The notes below the pieces were generated by a model. The model did not search any database and was not told where the DNA came from. It saw nothing but the letters and a program-made list of their open reading frames with translations. Below are positions 58,996-61,535 of a stretch of 61,535 bases of DNA, piece by piece. The position numbers and the translations under genes were made by a program. This DNA is from Marinibacterium sp. (GTDB lineage: Bacteria; Pseudomonadota; Alphaproteobacteria; Rhodobacterales; Rhodobacteraceae), in the NCBI GenBank assembly GCA_017643305.1, contig JAEPNQ010000014.1, positions 1 to 61,535 of the forward strand, read 5' to 3'. Positions within the stretch are counted from its first letter, which is position 1. Every line of letters begins with the position of its first letter.

Positions 58996-59381
58996 TTCCC
59001 TGCCATCATCACGAGTTGCAGATAAAGTACACGCATGCGGAATTTAGATTTCGGCTGGCGCTCGTAGACGATGATCTTAGGCCGGTCGCTCGACGCTTTC
59101 TCGAATTCTATAGCCATTGTGTCGGGCAGAAACACACCGGCCTGTTCCAGCGTGGCCTTGGGGTCCGTGGCAAAGGATTTTGCGAAGCTTTGGTCTATCC
59201 AGATTCGCGCCAAGGCCCGCCCAAGAATATCGGGCAGGTATTTGCGAACCTCTTCGCGATCATGCATATGTATATCATCTCGGACCAACCGCAGCGGATC
59301 TGCGGTATTGGTATCCTTGCGTGCGATGGTAACCTCGCCACGCGGAGCTACGACCAATGCGGTCGATTTGCTTCCCGACAT
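58992..59381 (-). CDS. Unknown protein with nitrile-hydratase-alpha/NHLP-like segment
   Basis: A 129-residue protein from ATG 59381 (MSGSKSTALVVAPRGEVTIA), seven bases after AGGGTGG. An upstream TTG at 59471 has no ribosome site. The part RIWIDQSFAKSFATDPKATL EQAGVFLPDTMAIEFEKASS DRPKIIVY resembles the leader-like domain of nitrile hydratase alpha and NHLP peptides (a..D..F...ll.dP.aaL...G...p......v.ed......vv). No maturase or nitrile hydratase gene is nearby. The basic C-terminus (QPKSKFRMRVLYLQLVMMAG K) is unusual. It may be only a chance resemblance. Confidence 0.5.
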   Translation of the reverse strand: MSGSKSTALVVAPRGEVTIARKDTNTADPLRLVRDDIHMHDREEVRKYLPDILGRALARIWIDQSFAKSFATDPKATLEQAGVFLPDTMAIEFEKASSDRPKIIVYERQPKSKFRMRVLYLQLVMMAGK

Positions 59382-59493
59382 TTCTAGCCACCCTACAATC
59401 TGCGGTTTCGACGCGTTTTTAATCTGCTTCGAAAAAACACCAGCCCCTTCTCCAAAACTATACAATGCCAATCCGATAATTCAAAGATCACGA

Positions 59494-59988
59494 TTACCGC
59501 TTTGCTGCGGTGTCGCGAACAAGACGCACCATCATGCGTTGCTGAGGAAAAAAACGACCGTAGCGATGCCCTGTCATGAAGCTAACGGTCCAGTAATTAC
59601 GGCGTGACCAGAAATTTTGCTCCCCAGTCCAATACGGTTCGGCCATAGTGTTGGGGAAGAGAGTTGGGTCAATCTTGGGCGGCTCGCATTCTTTGCAGAC
59701 GAGGCTTTTCAGTTCGTCTAGGCTTGGAAGGCGCCAGCCTTTGCCCAGTTGTTTGTTCGCCTGCTCGATCACCAGAGCGATCTCTTTATGGTTGAGTTTG
59801 ACTGCCTCGCCCCAGCAGGTTTCTAGTTTCGAGTCCCAGCGTTGCCCGACACTGCAGCGCATCCATTCGATCCCAAGCGTTAAATCCTTTACAAATTGGC
59901 CGCGCTCATAAAGATGTACAGCAGCATAGCTTGTGGTCACGCTTATGGCGATGGGTGCTGCCCATATCAGGTGGATTATACGCCTCAT
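59494..59988 (-). CDS. Secreted DUF1566 protein
   Basis: A 164-residue protein, start at ATG 59988 (MRRIIHLIWAAPIAISVTTS YAA), giving a signal peptide. The mature part has the DUF1566 pattern: MRCSVGQRWDSKLETCWGEA, LGKGWRLPSLDELKSLVCKE, IDPTLFPNTMAEPYWTGEQN, YWTVSFMTGHRYGRF and the closing VRLVRD. Four cysteines could form disulfides. DUF1566 domains are common in surface and periplasmic proteins; the function is unknown. It lies 112 bp beyond the next gene in the same direction. Confidence 0.78.
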   Translation of the reverse strand: MRRIIHLIWAAPIAISVTTSYAAVHLYERGQFVKDLTLGIEWMRCSVGQRWDSKLETCWGEAVKLNHKEIALVIEQANKQLGKGWRLPSLDELKSLVCKECEPPKIDPTLFPNTMAEPYWTGEQNFWSRRNYWTVSFMTGHRYGRFFPQQRMMVRLVRDTAAKR

Positions 59989-60203
59989 GATGGAATCGCC
60001 CCTTAAAACATATTGCGAGTGTTCCAGAACCACCTAGGTGGGTCAATCTGACCTTTTGATCCCATCCGGTGGCTGGGGGAGAGAGAATTCGACCAGAAAG
60101 CTTAACCTATGTTTTCCACGCCGGATGATCACATAGCCCCTGGTCGATCGGAGCTTATATTGGCACGTGGGAATCTGACCTAGGCGCGGGATGGGAGAGC
60201 AAC

Positions 60204-60561
60204 ATGCTGGTCAAGCTTCACAGTAAGGCAACCACGACGCCGAAGATTCGGGCAGCAATAAAGTCTAGCCATTAGCCTGTCTGGGTTCCTGCAGAGCGCC
60301 ACGGGACGATTGAGCAAACTGTTTGGAACTGGCGCAAGCGTGCTGTACCGGGCGAGCACGAGGTCGATAAGCTCTGTGCCGACTTGGACATCGAGCACTG
60401 CCTGACTCCGCCGAGACCGCTGCAAACGGACGGCTTGGACGAACGTTTCAACGGTCGGATCGAAGAAGTGCGTCAAAGCCATCACTTCCGATCAGGCGAG
60501 GAGCTGGAGGCCACGTTGCGCCGCTATGTCTGGCTCTACAACCAGCAACTACCCCAGTGAG
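60204..60561 (+). pseudogene. IS481-family transposase relic with internal deletion
   Basis: The frame begins MLVKLHSKATTTPKIRAAIK and, after an in-frame stop, continues PVWVPAERHGTIEQTVWNWR KR, the helix-turn-helix region of IS481-family transposases. After about 15 residues it reads IEHCLTPPRPLQTDGLDERF NGRIEEVRQSHHFRSGEELE ATLRRYVWLYNQQLPQ, the far C-terminus with the catalytic Glu. Some 200 codons between are missing and the total is out of frame. Only the two ends remain, so it cannot transpose on its own. It separates the accessory genes from motA. Confidence 0.8.
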
Positions 60562-60737
60562 TCTAGGCCAGCACGTCGCCCTTGCAGACTTTTAAGAACT
60601 GGTTCAAACTTTTCCGGTGTTCAAGGAATAGCCATACTTCCTCACGGGATGTGAAACCAATGCTCGACTATCCCGCCCAGATGGTACGGATCTTGAATGC
60701 AAGGTGTGGTAAAAAGCCGTAAATGAAGGTGAAATGA

Positions 60738-61499
60738 ATGGAACTCGGTTCACTAATTGGCCTGATAGGGGCAATTGGAATGATCATCGGCGCGATGCTT
60801 TCGGGTGGTGGCATCGGGCCGTTTATCGATGTTCCCTCAATCCTTATTGTGTTCGGCGGAACCTTTTTCGCTGCAATGTATACCGCACCGCTTGGCACCT
60901 ATCTTGGCAGCTTCGGCGCAATGGCCAAGGCGTTTTTGCCGCCCATCAAGAAAATGGACCAGTTGATAGAGCGCATGGTCGAACTTGCCGCTGTGGCGCG
61001 TAAGGACGGGATGATGGCGCTCGAAGGCCAGCAGGTTCCCGACAAATTTTTCGAGAGGGGTATGCAAATGCTGGTCGACGGGGCCGACGAAAACAAGCTT
61101 GTCAACCAGCTCAACCAAGAAATCAAGGCGATGAAAGCACGCCACGAAGCCAATCAGGGATGCGTGAAAGCATGGGTCGACATCGCGCCCGCGATGGGCA
61201 TGATCGGCACACTGATTGGTCTTGTACTAATGCTAGGTAACATGGCCGATCCCAAGGCCATTGGGCCCGCCATGGCCGTCGCCTTGTTGACGACGATGTA
61301 CGGCGCATTCCTCGCGAATGTGGTATTCATGCCCATGCTGACCAAGCTCGAGGGTTTCACGGCATACGAAATCCGCTACCGCGAAATGGTCATCACCGGT
61401 CTGCGTGGTATCGCCCGCAGCGAGAGCCCGCGCAACATCCAAGACCAGATGGCGGCAAACTTGCCGCCGAAGATGCAGGCAAAGCTAGAAGCTGCCTGA
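60738..61499 (+). CDS. motA: Flagellar stator protein MotA (PomA-like)
   Basis: A 253-residue four-span stator subunit. Helices at about 2-28 (LGSLIGLIGAIGMIIGAMLS) and 33-52, then the cytoplasmic loop with MVELAAVARKDGMMALEGQQ (the charged region facing FliG), then VDIAPAMGMIGTLIGLVLML GNMADPKAIGPAMAVALLTT MYGAFLANVVFMP. It resembles Vibrio PomA and R. sphaeroides MotA more than enteric MotA (295 residues). Ion preference cannot be told from this subunit. No clear sigma-28 or sigma-54 promoter is visible; a degenerate TGGTACGGATCTTGA lies at 60682-60696. Confidence 0.93.
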   Translation: MELGSLIGLIGAIGMIIGAMLSGGGIGPFIDVPSILIVFGGTFFAAMYTAPLGTYLGSFGAMAKAFLPPIKKMDQLIERMVELAAVARKDGMMALEGQQVPDKFFERGMQMLVDGADENKLVNQLNQEIKAMKARHEANQGCVKAWVDIAPAMGMIGTLIGLVLMLGNMADPKAIGPAMAVALLTTMYGAFLANVVFMPMLTKLEGFTAYEIRYREMVITGLRGIARSESPRNIQDQMAANLPPKMQAKLEAA

Positions 61500-61532
61500 T
61501 TTTTGGGCATGCGGCAGGCGAGGGGTTGAACC

Positions 61533-61535
61533 ATG
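61533..61535 (+). CDS. Start codon of the next gene, probably motB (partial)
   Basis: The window ends on ATG, preceded by GAGGGG about eight bases upstream and 33 bp after the motA stop. motB almost always follows motA, so this is presumably its start. No coding sequence is visible. Confidence 0.35.

Noticed and set aside
60682-60723. Promoter candidates for motA
   Set aside because: TGGTACGGATCTTGA has GA instead of GC at -12, and GCCGTAAA at 60716-60723 lacks a -35 TAAA at proper distance and would place the start inside the ribosome site. Neither is convincing.
1-61535. tRNA, rRNA and CRISPR arrays
   Set aside because: No tRNA-like cloverleaf text, rRNA segment or regularly spaced direct repeats were noticed on reading; a covariance-model scan would be needed to exclude small RNAs.

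Overview
The window is a nearly complete flagellar supercluster from an alphaproteobacterium, most likely of the order Rhodobacterales. It is the gammaproteobacterial-like, sigma-54-driven type best known as Fla1 of Rhodobacter (Cereibacter) sphaeroides. Four things point there: a dedicated flagellar RpoN; an RpoN activator without a DNA-binding domain (FleT-like) directly upstream of fliE; FlhF, FlhG, FliA and FlgM in place of FlaF and FlbT; and a single-domain FlgJ beside a separate lytic transglycosylase (SltF-like). The species was not determined.

Layout. 1-1286: stacked insertion-sequence remnants (IS5 family, two IS3 family) and a cut acyl-CoA dehydrogenase fragment. 1287-2996: a CLC-type chloride channel gene. 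3394-4256: a decayed IS6-family element. 4294-6957: small flagellar-side genes, mostly on the minus strand, with FliS and a FliT-like candidate. 7118-14395: fleT-fliEFGHIJ. 14414-18149: fliKLMN. 18253-24458: fliOPQR-flhB plus four translationally coupled unknown genes and two small cNMP-fold-like proteins. 24466-27790: rpoN and a divergent flagellin. 27841-31030: an AT-rich island with a class III nucleotidyl cyclase and an IS3 relic. 31032-47321: a FliL paralogue, sltF, and the long minus-strand flgBCDEFGHIJKL series with an unusually large hook protein (1239 aa) and HAP1 (1408 aa). 47418-48892: two sigma-54 genes, one an extra rod/hook-family protein. 48942-54525: flhA-flhF-flhG-fliA and one unknown on the minus strand. 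54804-58350: flgP-flgT-flgA-flgM-flgN and a DUF2802-like gene. 58336-59988: three accessory minus-strand genes. 60204-60561: an internally deleted IS481-family relic. 60738-61535: motA and the start of the next gene.

How it works together. Reading the non-coding DNA gives about ten matches to the sigma-54 consensus TGGCAYG-N4-TTGCW, nearly all with the exact GG-to-GC spacing and in front of fliK, fliO, sltF, flgG, flgB, flgP, flhA and accessory genes. A second motif, TAAA/C-N14-15-NYCGTTTA, lies before flagellin, fliS and flgM, which are classic late sigma-28 (FliA) targets. The window therefore seems to carry its own hierarchy: RpoN with FleT (and probably a FleQ encoded elsewhere) for middle genes, then FliA and FlgM for late genes. 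The most striking regulatory structure is at 47367-47394, where two divergent sigma-54 promoters share one TTGCAA -12 element. All family names rest on motif recognition by eye; no database search was run.
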